From positions 488,501-552,500 of the forward strand of contig CM074760.1 of assembly GCA_037355855.1 (NCBI GenBank): a DNA stretch of 64,000 bases, written 5' to 3'. The notes under the pieces were generated by a model. It had not been told where the DNA came from. It did no database searches and worked only from the letters and a program-made list of their open reading frames with translations. Shown here piece after piece: positions 32,350-45,129 of the stretch. Within the stretch, counting starts at the first letter, position 1, and the number at the start of each line of letters is the position of its first letter. A program made the translations under genes and the position numbers. The stretch comes from Pseudo-nitzschia pungens. Its lineage: Eukaryota > Bacillariophyta > Bacillariophyceae > Bacillariales > Bacillariaceae.

Positions 32350-35300
32350 CTAATTCTTTGTTCGGCGGGGTTCCAGTCCGAGCTGGCTCTCGAGTCTCCG
32401 TTCTCTAACCTTGCCGTATTCGATTTCCTTTTGCATCCGTTTGTTTTGCTGGATGAGTTGTCGGAGCTTGTTCTTGAGGTCCTCGATTTTCCCGGCAGTT
32501 CCAGTTCCGTCAGCCTCGAGCTGCTGGTTTCGCTTCTCCAGCTGCAAGAGCTGTGAACGGAGTTCTTCCACGACCTTACGGGCATCATTCCGAGCCAGGG
32601 CAAAATCGTTCTCGAACTCATCTAGTTCCTTTTCTTGCTTCGTTGAGTTGCTGTTCCATCTCTTCATTTCGGGCCTTGATGGATAGGATCTCCGTGGTGA
32701 GTCGGGTTTCGCGCTTCGAAGCCGCCTCTATTTGCTTCGCAAGCTGTTGTTGCATGGTTTTGGCCTCCGCAACCGACCGTTGAGAGGTTGCGAGCAGTTG
32801 TTTGAGCATCGCGTTTTCGTTCTGAACCCCATCTCCTCCCTCGGGGTCCTTGCTCCTGCCCTGGTTCGCGCCCGTCACAACACGGGTATTTTTCATTTCT
32901 TCCTTTAACTTGTCGACATCCTTTTGCAGAATTGTAGATAATGCCTTCAATGAATCGCGTTCCTTCGTGCACTGTCGAAGCCGACGGTCCAGATTTTCCT
33001 TCTCTTCCAGATACCGGGTGTTTTCGGCGCGCAAAGTTACGTTCTCTTGCGCAAGGTTTGCCCCGTTTGGACTCAAGGATTCGATTTTCTTCTTGCACAC
33101 AAACAGTTCTTTTTTGCACGATGCGAGCATTTCCTCCAACATCTGCTCTCGTACATGAGCCTCGTTCAGCTCATCTGTAATGAATGTGAGCGCCTTCTTA
33201 TTATCATCTGCATGTTGGTTGGTTGACATGGCGGTTGCTGTAGCTGTAAGTTTCTTCTCCAATCTGGTCTTCTCCTTCGTTAGATCTTTGATCCTCTGGG
33301 CCTCATCGTTTTTCGCGGTTGTCAATTCGGACTTGCACGATTCCAACTCCTTAAAGCAGGAGTCATATCTTGATTGTAGCTCTTGTTGCGTTTCTTCTTG
33401 CTTTTTGAGCTTGGCCTTTGTCTGTTCGTTTTCTGCCAATGCTGCGTCTCGTTCGCCGCTCGTTCTCTTCACGGTCACTTTCATCGATACCAGTTGCTTA
33501 AAGCAGGAGTCATATTTCGACTGTAGCTCTTTTTGCGTTTCTTCGTGTTTTTCGAGCTTGGCCTTCGTCTGTCCATTTTCTGTTAGGGCTGAGTCTCGTT
33601 CGTCGCTAGTTTTCTCTACGTTGAGTCTCATCGATTCTAGGTCGCCCTCGAGCTCAGTTACTTTCCCGTTGATGCTTTCAAGAGCGCTCTCACTCTTTGT
33701 GACAAGCGCTTGCAATTCATTACGGCACGCTGTGAGTTCCTTTTCACAAGTACTGAGCTTGTTCTTCGTTTCATCTAGCTCTGCATTCGCCTCATCGCGT
33801 TCTTGCTTTGTCGAATCCAAAGTGACTTGGAGCAGCTGTAACTCCTGGTCGAGCTCGCTGACTTTGTTGTTAAGAAGGGAACGATCCGTGGGACAGGGTT
33901 GGAGTGTATTGAGGGAAATACTCGAATCCTTCCTCCCGATCGTCAGCGCAAGTTCCGACTCAATTGCATTTTTTGTCGCCTCTATTTCATCGCACTCTGA
34001 TATTAAGGCCTTGATGCGTCCGTGCAGAGAGTCTTTCTCTGCCCTCCATTTTGCTTCTTCTTCTTCAAACTCTTTCAATTGCTTTAGCTTCTCTTCCTGT
34101 CCCTTTTCAACCTGTTCGGCCAACGATTCGAAACGTCCTTGAAAGTCAGCTATCGTCGAAATAAGTTTTGTTATTTCCTCGTTTGAGGTTGATAGTGATG
34201 CCTTTTGGAGTTGGTCCCGCCTTGCTAATGCAGCGGTTCTTTTCAGTAATTCTTCCTTCTCTCCCTTGAGGGCTGCGATATCTTTCTCCATAAGCGCAAT
34301 CTTTCGCGCATTCTCGTTGTTGATGCTGGCATGGGTTTCGGACTCTTGCAGTGTCTGGGCGTTAGTCAACTGGCACTTCTCAATCGAAGACTCGAGGTTG
34401 TTAACTTTTCCTGTCAACTTATCGTTCCGTTCAAGAGCATCTGCAAGTTCTCGCTTGGTACTGCCCAACAACATCTCAACTTCCCATAGTCGGACATCTG
34501 TCGATGCTTTGTCATCCGCTGTGGTCTTCTTTTCGGCAGATACTGCTGCGAGATCTCCTTTGTTCTTCTCGAGAGCCTTCTCAAAGCATTCCTTTTCTAC
34601 CTTAAGCGTTGCTATCCTCGATCTCAATTCGTTGTTTTCTTCCCCAAGCAACTTGGCTAGCGCTTTCGTCTTTCCAATATTTTCCTCCTTATCCTTTAGC
34701 GATGCTATTAGGGATTGCTTCTCTTCCTTGTGAAGAGCAACCATCGTCGACATAACCACAGCCTTTTCCTTCGCGACTGATTCAGAATTTTGAGATTCAA
34801 TATCCGTTTTGAAGCGTTCGAGTCTTTGAACCTCAGCCTTCAATTCTTCGATCTCCTCATTTTTGCTCTCGAGTTCTTCCACGTTATGGGCTTGAGCGCA
34901 TTCGAGCTTTTGAAGCTCATCGGTCAACTCTTCAAGTTCTTTTGTTTTCTTATCGAGTTGCTCTATTTGATGAGCTTCGGAGCATTCGAGCTCTTGCAAG
35001 TCATCGGTCAACTCTTCGATCTCCTTGGTTTTCTTCTCGAGTTCACTTCCCTGAATGTTTGACTTTTTCGTGATTTCATCTTTTTCGTCGGAGATCTTTC
35101 GTACGGTTTCCCTATACTCGTCTCGAGACGTGGAAACGATTTGAAGTTTCGCATTTAGTTCCTGGAGCTCCTTCCTTTTTTGCAAGAGCTCACGAGCTAG
35201 ACTTTCCGACCGTTTCCTGAATTGATCGGTAGCAATGGAAACACTTTTCAGCATTTCTTTTTCCATTGTTGTCACGCGAAGCTTGCCAGTTAGCTCTTCG

Positions 35301-38300
35301 ATTTCTTCGTCCTTCTTGGAAAGTTTTGCGTTTAGCTCAGCTTCCTTCACTAATGCGGATGCTTGCTCCGTATTCAAGTTTTGAATTTGGAGGGCCAAAT
35401 CTGTCTTTTTGACCTCGAGTAGCGTCTCGAATTCCAATCGTTTTCCATTGGCAGCAGAGAGTTCTTGCCTCACACCCTCTAGCGAAATTTGGAGTTCAAC
35501 CTTGCACTTTTTGAGTTCATCTACCTGCATCGTGAGGCTGTCAACCTGCCCCTCTAGAGATTCCACTACGCGTTCTTCCTCGTTCAATTCCTCTTGGGTG
35601 GTACTCAATAGTTTTTCGAGTTCCCTGAACTGACGTGCACTCTCCATTGCTGCTTTAGCCGCCTTGGATTTCACGGATTCCAGTTCGCTCTTCAATGAAC
35701 CATTGCTCGTGGTAAGATCGTCGATCATTTGAGTGGATCCTTCCATTCGCTTGGTAGCTGCTATTATGGCAAGCTTCAATCTATCCGAATCCTGTTGCAT
35801 TGTGGAATTTCGAGTCTCTAGTTCTCGTTTTTCTCCCAACATCGTCTTTACAAGTTCTCGCTGTGTGGCACTTGCTTCGTCACCTCTTTCTTTCATGGAA
35901 GCCTTGAGCCCTTCGAGCTCGGCTTGCAACGAACCGTTGGAAAGTTTCAGTTTTTCCACTGTAGCACTGGCTTCGTCACTTCTTTCCTTCATTGAAGCCT
36001 TGAGCACTTCGAGCTCGGTTTGCAACAAAACGTTGGAAGCTTCCAGTTTTTCCACTGTATCACTGGCTTCGTCACTTCTTTCCTTCGTGGAAGACTTGAG
36101 CACTTCGAGCTCGGTTCGCAAAGACTCGTTGGAAACCTCCAGTTTTTGCACTGTAGCACTGGCTTCGTCACTTCTTTCTTTCATTGAAGCCTTCAGCACT
36201 TCGAGCTCGGTTTGCAACAAAACGTTGGAAGCTTCCAGTTTTTCCACTGTATCACTGGCTTCGTCACTTCTTTCCTTCGTGGAAGACTTGAGCACTTCGA
36301 AGCTCGGTTCGCAAAGACTCGTTGGAAACCTCCAGTTTTTGCACTGTAGCACTGGCTTCGTCACTTCTTTCTTTCATTGAAGCCTTCAGCACTTCGAGCT
36401 CGGTTTGCAACAAAACGTTGGAAGCTTCCAGTTTTTCCACTGTATCACTGGCTTCGTCACTTCTTTCCTTCGTGGAAGACTTGAGCACTTCAAGCTCGGT
36501 TCGCAAAGACTCGTTGGAAACCTCCAGTTTTTGCACTGTAGCACTGGCTTCGTCACTTCTTTCTTTCATTGAAGCCTTCAGCACTTCGAGCTCGGTTTGC
36601 AACGCACCTTTGGAAACTTGCAGCTTTTCCACTTTTTCGCGTTCCGAGTCCAGTTCGTTCTGGACAACTTCCAACGAATTCTCTGTCTTGCCTGCCTCTT
36701 CGCTGATCTTCGCCAGGTGCCCTTTGAGTTGCTGGATTCCTTCCCGCAACGAGGCGTTGACTTCCTTGAGCTGCTGCGACTTTTCGTGTTTCGACGAAAG
36801 TCGCTGCTCGCTCTTTTCGATCTTGATAGTTTTCTTGTCCAGTTCGATCTTCAACTGTTGCGTTTGTTCCTGAAGCGATACGATTGCGGCATTGAGTCTA
36901 CCATTTTCTTCGAGAAGTCTCTCGGAATTGGAGAGAGCTTCCTTGGCTTCTTCGATGGCTTCGGCAGTGCGTTGGTCGTTCGATTGAAGTGCAGTGTACT
37001 TGGCCTCGAGTTCTTCGAACTTGGCTCGCTCTTGTCGCAATTCATCCTGGCTGGATGTCAGCATTTTTTCCATTTGATTCAATAGTTTCGTGGATTCCGC
37101 TGCTGCTGCATCCATTGATTTCCGCAATGATTCCAACTCCGTTTGCAATTCATTGCTCATTTCACCGGCAATCCTGGATTCGAGTTCTTGGTAGCGCTTC
37201 TCCAATTCCTGTCGGAGTTTGGCTTCTTGTTCTCGATTTACAGGCAATGTCGAAACCGAAGCATCAGAAACGTCGACCTGTGACTTGGAGGCTTCCAATT
37301 GTTCTCGGAGGGTGGTAGCTTCGTCTTCCAGTTTCTGGACCGCAGATTCGAGTTCGGCCTTGACGATGCCATGGCGTTGTTCCGCTTCGCGAAAGTCCAA
37401 GATCTGAACCTCAAGTTTTCCCACAAGGTCCTTGAGCGCCTCCTCTTTTTCTGCACTAATCGTGGCTTGCAATGTTTTAGGCTGTGCGCCATCCTCGGCC
37501 TCGTCAGTGGTAGAAGAGTCCCCATCAATTTGCTTCGTTTGGTCCTGTTCGCTCAGCTCCGTTTCAAGTTCCGCAACTCTCTCGTTGAGCTTCGAATTCT
37601 TTTCCTGAACGTCTTCCAGGACCACGGACAAGCTAGACAGAGACGATTTCATTTCGAGATACCTCGAGTACAATTGCTTTCCCTTGTCGTCGCCGGCTGC
37701 TGGCTCCTTGAGTCCGTACTTCGCCATTAACTCATCGCACTTCTTTTGGAGGTTGGCGTTAGCCGATTCCAGTTCTTCGTTGTGCGCTTGCAGGGCCTCA
37801 TTTTGGCGTTGCGATACGACCAGAGCCGTTGCTACGTCCCCGGACGCCGCAGAGGACGGCATCACTGAGGATTTTTCGCCGCTGGAAAAGAAGGACTTGC
37901 GGCTTTCGGAGCGACCGGATCTCGACCGGAAGCTGTGCGACGAGGAGTCGGCATTTTCGTCCCCCTTTATCGCGTCCTGGTGCTGCCGCTGCGCGATCTC
38001 GAAGCCTTCGAGGCGGACCTTGCAGGCATCCAGCTCTTGTCGCAGGCTGGTCTCCCGTTCCTTGGACTGGCTCAGTTCTTTGGTCAGCAATGTCACCTGC
38101 TCTGATTTCTGTTTTTCTTCCGACTCGAGTGTCTTAAGCGTCACGGAGAGGCTGTTCTTGGCCGTCTCGGAAGATCTCAAGTCATTCTGGAGGCTCTGGT
38201 TTTGCATGCGCAATTCCGTGAGTTCCCGGTGTAGATCGCTGTTGTCAGCGGCGGCACTGTTAATTGTCAAGTTTCCAGTGGACGCCACCGGCACGACCAT

Positions 38301-39435
38301 GTCGGTGTTTAGGCTCCTGGTGGCACTCTCCAGAAAGGGGTTGCTGCTGCTATGGAAGCTGCCACCCTTAGGCCTTGGTCGGAGAGGTAGTGGCAAAGGG
38401 GTCGCTGTAAGGATTCTGGTACATGTCCTGCACGTCCTGGTCGTGCTGCGTGTTAAGCTTGGACTCCAACTCGCTGTTTTTGGATTCCAGATCGGTCACC
38501 CGCCCCACGAGTTGCGCGATGCGCTCTTCAAAGAATTTCTCGGACGGCGAAATGGCACCGCCGGCGGCAGAATCGGAACGGGGAATGGTGCGGTTTCTTT
38601 GGTCGTGGTCGCAGTGGGAATCGGCGCTGCGGAACTGCTCGATGTCGGCGTACATCTCGTAGCTGGAGTTGGAATAGGAGGCTACGAGATTCTCACCTTT
38701 TTGTACTTCGATCCCCGTGTCTTCGCAACCAGAGGACGCCGGCAAGATCTGGAACAAGCGTGCCGAATGGGCGCTCGGATCCATGGTGACTGAATCCCCC
38801 TGTTCGGTATTGATATCGTCGTCGTAGGTGTTGTCGTCCCGAATTTCGCTGGCTTGTAATCGATCAAAAACTTGCATCATTCGATCCTGGTGCGGCTCGT
38901 CGATGCTGCTCGACTGGAGCAAGTCGAACTTGGCAATCATTCCGTTCAGGACCTTTGGTGTGGTGTCGGGGGGAAGTTTGCCGCGGTGAAACGAGTCGGA
39001 TTCCTGGGTGTCCACTCGCAGGATCGATTCCCTGGCTGACTTGTCGGAATCCTGGCTAATTGAGCCCTTCTGGATGTTATCGAACTTGGTCATCATGCGT
39101 TCCAGACGCTCCGTTTCGCTCAGCTCAAAGGTCAAGCTATAATCGGAGGTAGCGAGGTTGTCGATGCTGAAGACGTCCTCGGTGCTTACGCCCCGGTCGA
39201 TGCTGAAATTGTTGCTGCTGTTGTTCGACATGACGGGGGTGTCAAAGGCCTGACTCTTCGTCGTCCTCGTTGCTTGGCTATTGCTGCTGAGCAGAGACCT
39301 TGGAGGCGCGGAGAGATCGGAAGAAGCGAGCTTTGGACTCGTAGGGGGGAGGGCATTCTCATCGTTGTTTTCCACATTTGCGTCTGACGAAATCGAATGC
39401 TTGTTCCCGTTCCCGATGCCCACCGGTGTCGTCAT
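32350..39435 (-). CDS. Giant coiled-coil protein (about 2360 aa) with three +1 frame breaks
   Basis: Starts at ATG 39435 (MTTPVGIGN). The first 340 residues are Ser/Thr/Asp-rich and include two related LERMMTKFDNIQ and LNGMIAKFDLLQ motifs. The rest is continuous heptad coiled coil, rich in Glu, Lys, Leu and Gln, with occasional breaks such as DNDRSLLNNKVSEL, ending LEPRRTKN. The reading frame is broken near 38371 (TSPTKA to KGGSFHSS), at 36300/36301 (RTEL to EVLKSS) and near 32630 (NEARK to ELDEFEND). At each place skipping one extra base restores uninterrupted coil. It contains 64-residue tandem repeats at about 35850-36600. It resembles golgin, myosin-tail or centrosomal scaffolds only in composition; no motor or GRIP domain is visible. 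Likely a long cytoplasmic scaffold or tether. Confidence 0.75.
35850..36610 (-). repeat. 192-bp (64-aa) tandem repeats inside the coiled-coil gene
   Basis: The unit start (ctgtagcactggcttcgtca) recurs at 36151, 36344 and 36536, spacings of 193 and 192 bp. Each unit is two related 32-residue halves, KERSDEASATVQKLEVSN... and KERSDEASDTVEKLEASN..., and a more diverged copy lies toward 35850. The 193-bp unit holds one extra A at 36300/36301 relative to the others, which breaks the frame. Confidence 0.9.
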
Positions 39436-39438
39436 GGT

Positions 39439-39525
39439 TCTGTTCTGTTCTGTTCTGTTCTGTTCTGTTCTATTCGATTCGATTCGATTCGATTCGATTC
39501 GATTCGATTCGATTCGGATTCGGAT
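39439..39525. repeat. Pentanucleotide microsatellite (tgttc)n/(gattc)n
   Basis: Pure runs of tgttc then gattc lie within a few bases upstream of the coiled-coil gene's ATG, therefore in its 5' UTR or proximal promoter. Confidence 0.9.
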
Positions 39526-41443
39526 CGAACGCAGCAATTAGCGATTGAAGATTGCCACTAACGATCTAGATCTAGATATCGACTGCCAAGCCCAATCGTT
39601 TACAACACGAACCGAAGGATGGGCGGTCCCTCTATCAGGCTACCTACTCTTTCTCCTGCTCAGTTCCGTTATCAAGTTCAGGTTGCTTTCCTTTGTCTCA
39701 ATTTGGTTCCCCGATCGCTATCGTCCATACCGCAAGCAATTCGCTTTGGGAGTAGTTCGAAGCTATTAATGATCGGTAAAGTTGTCGGTTTGCAAATCAC
39801 CGACAGAAAAGTGTTCTATAAATTCTTATCCCTTTTTCGTTTGCAAAAATTGCAGATCGCACATCTTTTACGATAAAACAAAGGCTGGATGTGACATGTG
39901 ACGATACTATCCGTGCACCGGTAGGCACTCAGTGTGTCGGTGATGTTGTTGTTGGGAACGGAATAATCGCCAATCTCGCGCCAAAAGCATTTCCCCGGAG
40001 CTTTTTTGCGATCGCCAGCCGTCCTGCGAAATGAAGCCTTGGCCGGCGATTCACTGTGCCATGAAGACGAGGAGTTTGCTGCGCGGTTCCACACCTTGCT
40101 CGCCAAACCCGAACGAATTGGGATTGAATCAAGTGAGTCAGTCGGAAAACCGAAGCACGACCAGTCCTGGGACCGGACCTGATTGCAAAAAATGATTCTT
40201 TTTTTTTGTTCCGCGCAAAAAAATGATGTTACCGGTACCACATCATCATACTTCCTGTTGTGAAAGAAGTAACCTTACAGTAAGTTACGAGTAAGTTATG
40301 GTAACGTTACTTCATATCGGAGCATGTTCTGTGCCAGGTCACTGCATATCAGTACGAGTAACTTACTGGTACAATACTACTCCGTACTATTTTTTGCTGT
40401 CTGTACCAAACTTCTTCAGGCAAGAGCTGGGGAATTTCTCTGCCGTAAGATTACGAAGTTAAGGTCCTGTAAAAAATGTATTAGTCATACTAGTAACCTT
40501 AATTACGCGTAACTCAGCTGGGCATCCTGCCTGGACAGTTTGCAAGCGAAGTCTTCATCAATCAATCAGTAAGGTTAGTACTAAGGAGGCAAAATGAAAA
40601 TGAAGAGCAGTGAGAACAAGTTCACAACTACAGCCAGTCTTGCTTGCAGCACCTTAAACCCAGCAATATCATTCACGTAGTAATTACTAATAGCACCGTA
40701 TACTACTAGTACTAGTAGTAGAACTACCAGCAGTGTTCTGATCCAGAGCACGAAGTATTTATTATTATTATCCGCATGTCCCATGTCGCAACAAAACAAA
40801 AAATGTTCCACAAGAAAGCAATAAACAGTATCAATGGCATAGTAGTAAGACTAGAACATAATACGAGGAGTGTAAAGGTCGCTGCCTCTCACAGATGGAC
40901 ATGACCCTCTGATATGTCATTACCAAATTTCTTTCTCATTTGAGATCCTCATGAATTTTTTTCACAAGTTTCCAAGAATTGTTAATGAAAGGGGCACAAC
41001 ATGCATTCTTGCGTATTCTTTTAGTCTCTGAGCACCAGCATCCAATGGAAGGTTTTTCAAAACAAATTACAAACTACACGTATACGAATCGCAGTACTAG
41101 TACCGCAAACTTATATCGAACATTTGAAATACTCTTCCTTTTTGTGCAGTAGTAGTTCTCCACCATCTGTCGCATACATGTCTACCAAGTCATTCCTTAG
41201 AATTGGACATCTTCTGAAGGACTTTCCATCCTGAAAGTATCAACCCACGATGCGCCGTAACGTCCGAACGTCAACGGAAGACAAGGAAACGCTTTAGAGC
41301 CACCAGAAACTTTACGTGAAAAGATTAGGGATAGAGAAACTCTTGCAGAATGAAGAAATGATGATGATATGATTGTGCAAAGACTGAATCTCCTTTTTTA
41401 TAAATCATTTATGTACAAGTCTTGCTGTAGTGTAGATGAAATT
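39526..41443. other. Intergenic, nothing gene-like
   Basis: AT-rich, with short overlapping frames only. Dispersed motif copies lie near 40270-40310 and 40495. A CTAGTAGTA-type triplet cluster lies at 40700-40722. Contains the catgaccctctgata sequence also seen near 29130. Confidence 0.5.
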
Positions 41444-42175
41444 CTAAGTTCTTTTGGTGGTTTTGCTCGAATCTTTCAGCATAGCACAACTTGCGGCCAT
41501 TCGTAATGCCCTATTTTTGGCCTCGAGTGCTTTGGATGCGCTGTGTCGTCGCAATAGTTGAGCCAGCATTTCTGGCGGAGTTTTGGTTTTCGTTGCTCGT
41601 TCAAATTCTTTGACGGCTCGGATAGTCTCCCTCATTTGAAGTCTGACAATCTTTCGTCTCTTCCGATTTCTCAGAGAGTACCGCTCCAGTGAACTGAAGT
41701 GATGATCCTCGATGGAAAATGAAGATGAACCACAAACTATGGGCAAGCCGAACTCGCAGCTCTTTACGGCATCAACACAGGACTGCTGGATCTCTCCGAG
41801 TTCCTCTTTCGTCCACCAAAAAACCGAGTCTGACGAATCAAATTTCTTTCGTTTTGGTCTTTTTCTCTCCCCGCTTTCATCCGCAACCCGGTCTGGGATT
41901 GCTGCTTCAAACCGAACGCGGGAACTTTCACTTTTGTGTTGCCTCCTGTCATTTCGATCCGGTGTTTGGATGGCGCCAGTACAATGTTGTTGCTGGTGAT
42001 CCTCGTGCAAAGGAAGAGAAGTCGTCCCTGCAAAGTCGCTGCTATTCGTGGTGGGCGAGAAGACTTTACTAGCGTGAAAGGGAGAAGATTTGCAAAGGTG
42101 GGCAAAAGTTTCCGGGCCTTGACGGCAAATCAAAGAGAGATTCCTGATGTCGACGATGCTAACAGCAGAAGTCAT
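41444..42175 (-). CDS. Basic hypothetical protein with charged helix, unknown
   Basis: 243 residues from ATG 42175 (MTSAVSIVDIRNL). The first 100 residues are Ser/Thr/His-rich. The central part is VRFEAAIPD followed by a basic patch (ERKRPKRKKFD) and FWWTKEELGEIQQSCVDAVK. A long charged helix follows, with YSLRNRKRRKIVRLQMRETIRAVKEFE and a C-terminal Ala/Arg/Lys helix. The order V(R/T)F then WWTxEE then a basic RNRKRR helix recalls a group of uncharacterised diatom proteins, but I cannot name a family. It is probably nuclear given the basic runs. The frame is unbroken and the composition is strongly protein-like. Confidence 0.65.
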   Translation of the reverse strand: MTSAVSIVDIRNLSLICRQGPETFAHLCKSSPFHASKVFSPTTNSSDFAGTTSLPLHEDHQQQHCTGAIQTPDRNDRRQHKSESSRVRFEAAIPDRVADESGERKRPKRKKFDSSDSVFWWTKEELGEIQQSCVDAVKSCEFGLPIVCGSSSFSIEDHHFSSLERYSLRNRKRRKIVRLQMRETIRAVKEFERATKTKTPPEMLAQLLRRHSASKALEAKNRALRMAASCAMLKDSSKTTKRT

Positions 42176-43819
42176 TGTGATAGTTTGGATGGATTGTAAG
42201 AGATGGAATCGCACTGTATGGTGATTTAAATTATGGATACACGGGTTGTTTCCTGAAGGCTATGCCACGCTTCAAATGTCTTCGGTATTGTGCCTTTTCG
42301 ATGGTTATGTTCTGGTCCCGGGGGGAGGTTAGAGTCCGCAATAGGCCAACTAATGTGTGACAGAAAAAATATTCCAGCTGGGTCGGAAAATCTCGCAGTT
42401 AACAATATTATGGTAATGGTTTCATGGATGCCTTGTCATAAGTAGAACACGGAATTATGAATCAGACATTCTTCTTTTGGGTCACGTGGGTTTCAGAACT
42501 GTATGGAGAGACATTTCATTGTGTTCGCTGCTATATTCTCCCGTGTCATTCTAATCTTATTTCTTTGATAGGATTGGGTATATTAAAAAGATGTCTAGAG
42601 TTCTTATATGAGCACTATTATCAAAATGCATGTCAGATCTGAAAAATATCACCTTGTCTGCGATTATGAAGTATTTTCGTCAAAGAATTCCATAAATACA
42701 ATTGTTGATCACTAATCACAAGTGTAGGGTACTCAAGCTCCTGAAGTCCCTCCGTTCAAAAGTGTTACGTATAAACATGTAGATACCATATACACAAGTG
42801 CGTGGCCATAAAACAACAATCGAATAAAATTATCCTTGATAGCGGGCATCAAAAGCCCTTCGGATAAAATATCAAGATATTTCGTGATCCCTCCTCTATC
42901 ACTTGTAAAGCCATAGATTAATTCTGCAGTTCTTAATTCATCCGTTAGTAGAATTTTTATTCCCTCTTATAAGCGCATGAACCGAACCTCCCATTACTGG
43001 TACACGAGTCTGACGAAATGCCGTAGTCTTTTGAAATTAAATTCACTTAGCGAAAAGATGCTTTCAGCTGTCATCACCGATACTCTCGAGAAAACAGAAC
43101 TGACCATAATAGTTGAAGGTCCCTTTGAGTTTGTCTGGTGGGGTAAGCGGAGGTCTTCCTCGATGCAAATCGTTTAGTCGCGGTTCTTTTTGGAGCAATC
43201 CTAACTTCTAAAGTATTGATCCAATAGCAACAAGTAATGACTTGCTAGAAAGCTGTTACTCTTCTCTTTCAATTGGTATATGGTTTAATACACTTTAGAG
43301 TTGGTCTTGTTGTTGCAAATAAACCTTACTCATTCAAGTTTTCTCAAGCGAACACATTAATTTCAGAGGCCTTACCTCCGATTTTGGGCATGCTTTTTTA
43401 CTAGTTAAGAATCGTTTGACTAAAGAAATTCCTATCGTCATCAATGATCCTATTGGTCAATCTTACTGTTCGGTAAATCTGTAAATGTCGAAGTACGTAA
43501 TTTCTTCTTTTGAGAACTATCGTACATATGAAAGGTAAGATAAACCAAATCGCAACTCCTTGTGCGGGAAGCATGAGATTTGACTAAAAAGATGAAGTCG
43601 ATTTTGTCCCCCGCGACTACAAGTAGACGATAATATTTTTTGATTTTGATTCATTCCCATTCTTCTCACCTGAAAACTTGTTCGATGCGGTTAGTCTTCT
43701 TCGCCTTCCGCTTGCATCTCCTTACGGTACACTCACGGTTTATGCGACATCTGAACGGTAAAAAAGTCTCAAGTTGATGTCGGACACGTGCCGGTAAGTT
43801 ACTTAGTAAAGTGAACATA
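42176..43819. other. AT-rich intergenic stretch
   Basis: No gene, clear repeat or motif cluster seen in 1.6 kb; only frames below 70 codons occur in its central part. Confidence 0.5.
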
Positions 43820-45129
43820 ATGTCTTTGTTGCATCGATCGGAGAGAAACGCAACGATGAACTGCAAACGCATGTTATCGGGTATAGTGATAGTCGGTTCG
43901 CTTTGCATCCTTGGTATTGGGCTCGCATCTGCCGAAGACTTCGAATCGTCCATATACCAATGCGACACAGGCCCAGATGCAATGTCCGATATCTTTGATA
44001 AAGATATCCCACGGACATGCATCGAGGTTCCAAACGCTGAATGGTTATCAAAAACAATCAAACGCTGTTACTATACCTACGTACCAGAGTCGTGCATTGA
44101 TCAAGCTGCCGATGATCCCCTGAAACTCCCTCTGGTCTTTGATATCCACGGGCTCACCAGCTGCCCCGTGTACTCGGCAACGTACACGGGCTGGATGGAA
44201 AAGGCCGAGGAGGAATGCTTCGTCAGTTGTGTGGCCGATCGGAAATGTCGACGACAGCTACGCTGTCCAAGGGTGCTTTAATATTCCGGGTTATTTGGAA
44301 GGCGACGAATTGACGACGACTTCCGTGCTGCTGCTTTGAGGGTTCCGACATGTCCACCGCAAAGTATCCGGACGATCTGTTGTTCCTGAGAATGGTCATC
44401 GACTCCGTGGTCGAATCCTTTGACGCGAAACCGGATAACAACATTGCTATCGATAAATCTCGTGTTTACATGGCTGGCCATTCCAATGGTTGCATGACTA
44501 GCCTTGCCATGGCTGCTACGCATTCCGATGTTGTCGCCGCGGTTTGCTGTCATGCGGGAGCGTTGGTAACTCCCTTTTCGCAGAATTACAGTCCGGTACC
44601 TGTTTGGATGGCCTTTGGAATGAAAGACGAGGACATTCCGTTCGAAGGAGCAACTTTGGCGGATTTGGGATGTCTTGGTAAGTTTGGGTTCTGGTCGGTT
44701 GAGGACTCCATGAACTACATCGCGGACTTGAATGGTTGCGAAGAAGAAATTGTCGAAACCACAGACCTCGGTGAGATCGGAAAAGCCTACAAACGAACAA
44801 ATTGCACAAACTCTGCCGACGTCGAAAGCGTCATCTTGTACGATTCCGGTCATTTCCCGTACTTGCCTGTTCCTAACTTTTCGCTCGGTGAATTGGATGC
44901 GGCTGTGGACACAACGGCCATGGCATGGGAGTTTTGTAGCTCCTATACCAATCCTCACCAGGAACAAATCTTGTCCGGTGAGCAGGACGAAAAAGAGCAG
45001 AAGGATCCCGAAGCCGACGGAGAAAATCTTTCGACTCCCTCCTCTGCATCCCTTTCGCGTCTCGCGTACAATGTCCCAGCCTTGCAAGGAATGATTGTTC
45101 TGGGTGCAGGTTTTGTTTTTTCGTACTAG
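43820..45129 (+). CDS. Secreted esterase of the PHB-depolymerase type, with two +1 frame breaks
   Basis: Alpha/beta hydrolase related to the poly(3-hydroxybutyrate) depolymerase and feruloyl esterase group (LpqC-like). ATG 43820 or 43856 starts a signal peptide (MLSGIVIVGSLCILGIGLASA). The LVFDIHGLTSCP strand gives the oxyanion loop; the frame breaks near 44227, where VSVWPIGNVDDSYAVQGC follows one extra base, and again near 44336, after which EGSDMSTAKYPDDLLFLRMVID continues. The nucleophile motif is AGHSNGCMTS (GxSxG), the likely acid lies in MKDEDIPFEG and the His in YDSGHFPYLP. The C-terminus is hydrophobic (LQGMIVLGAGFVF), perhaps a GPI or membrane anchor. The substrate is likely an ester polymer or cell-wall ester outside the cell. 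The second break sits on CTT TGA G, the arrangement of the bacterial prfB +1 site, probably by chance. Confidence 0.75.
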
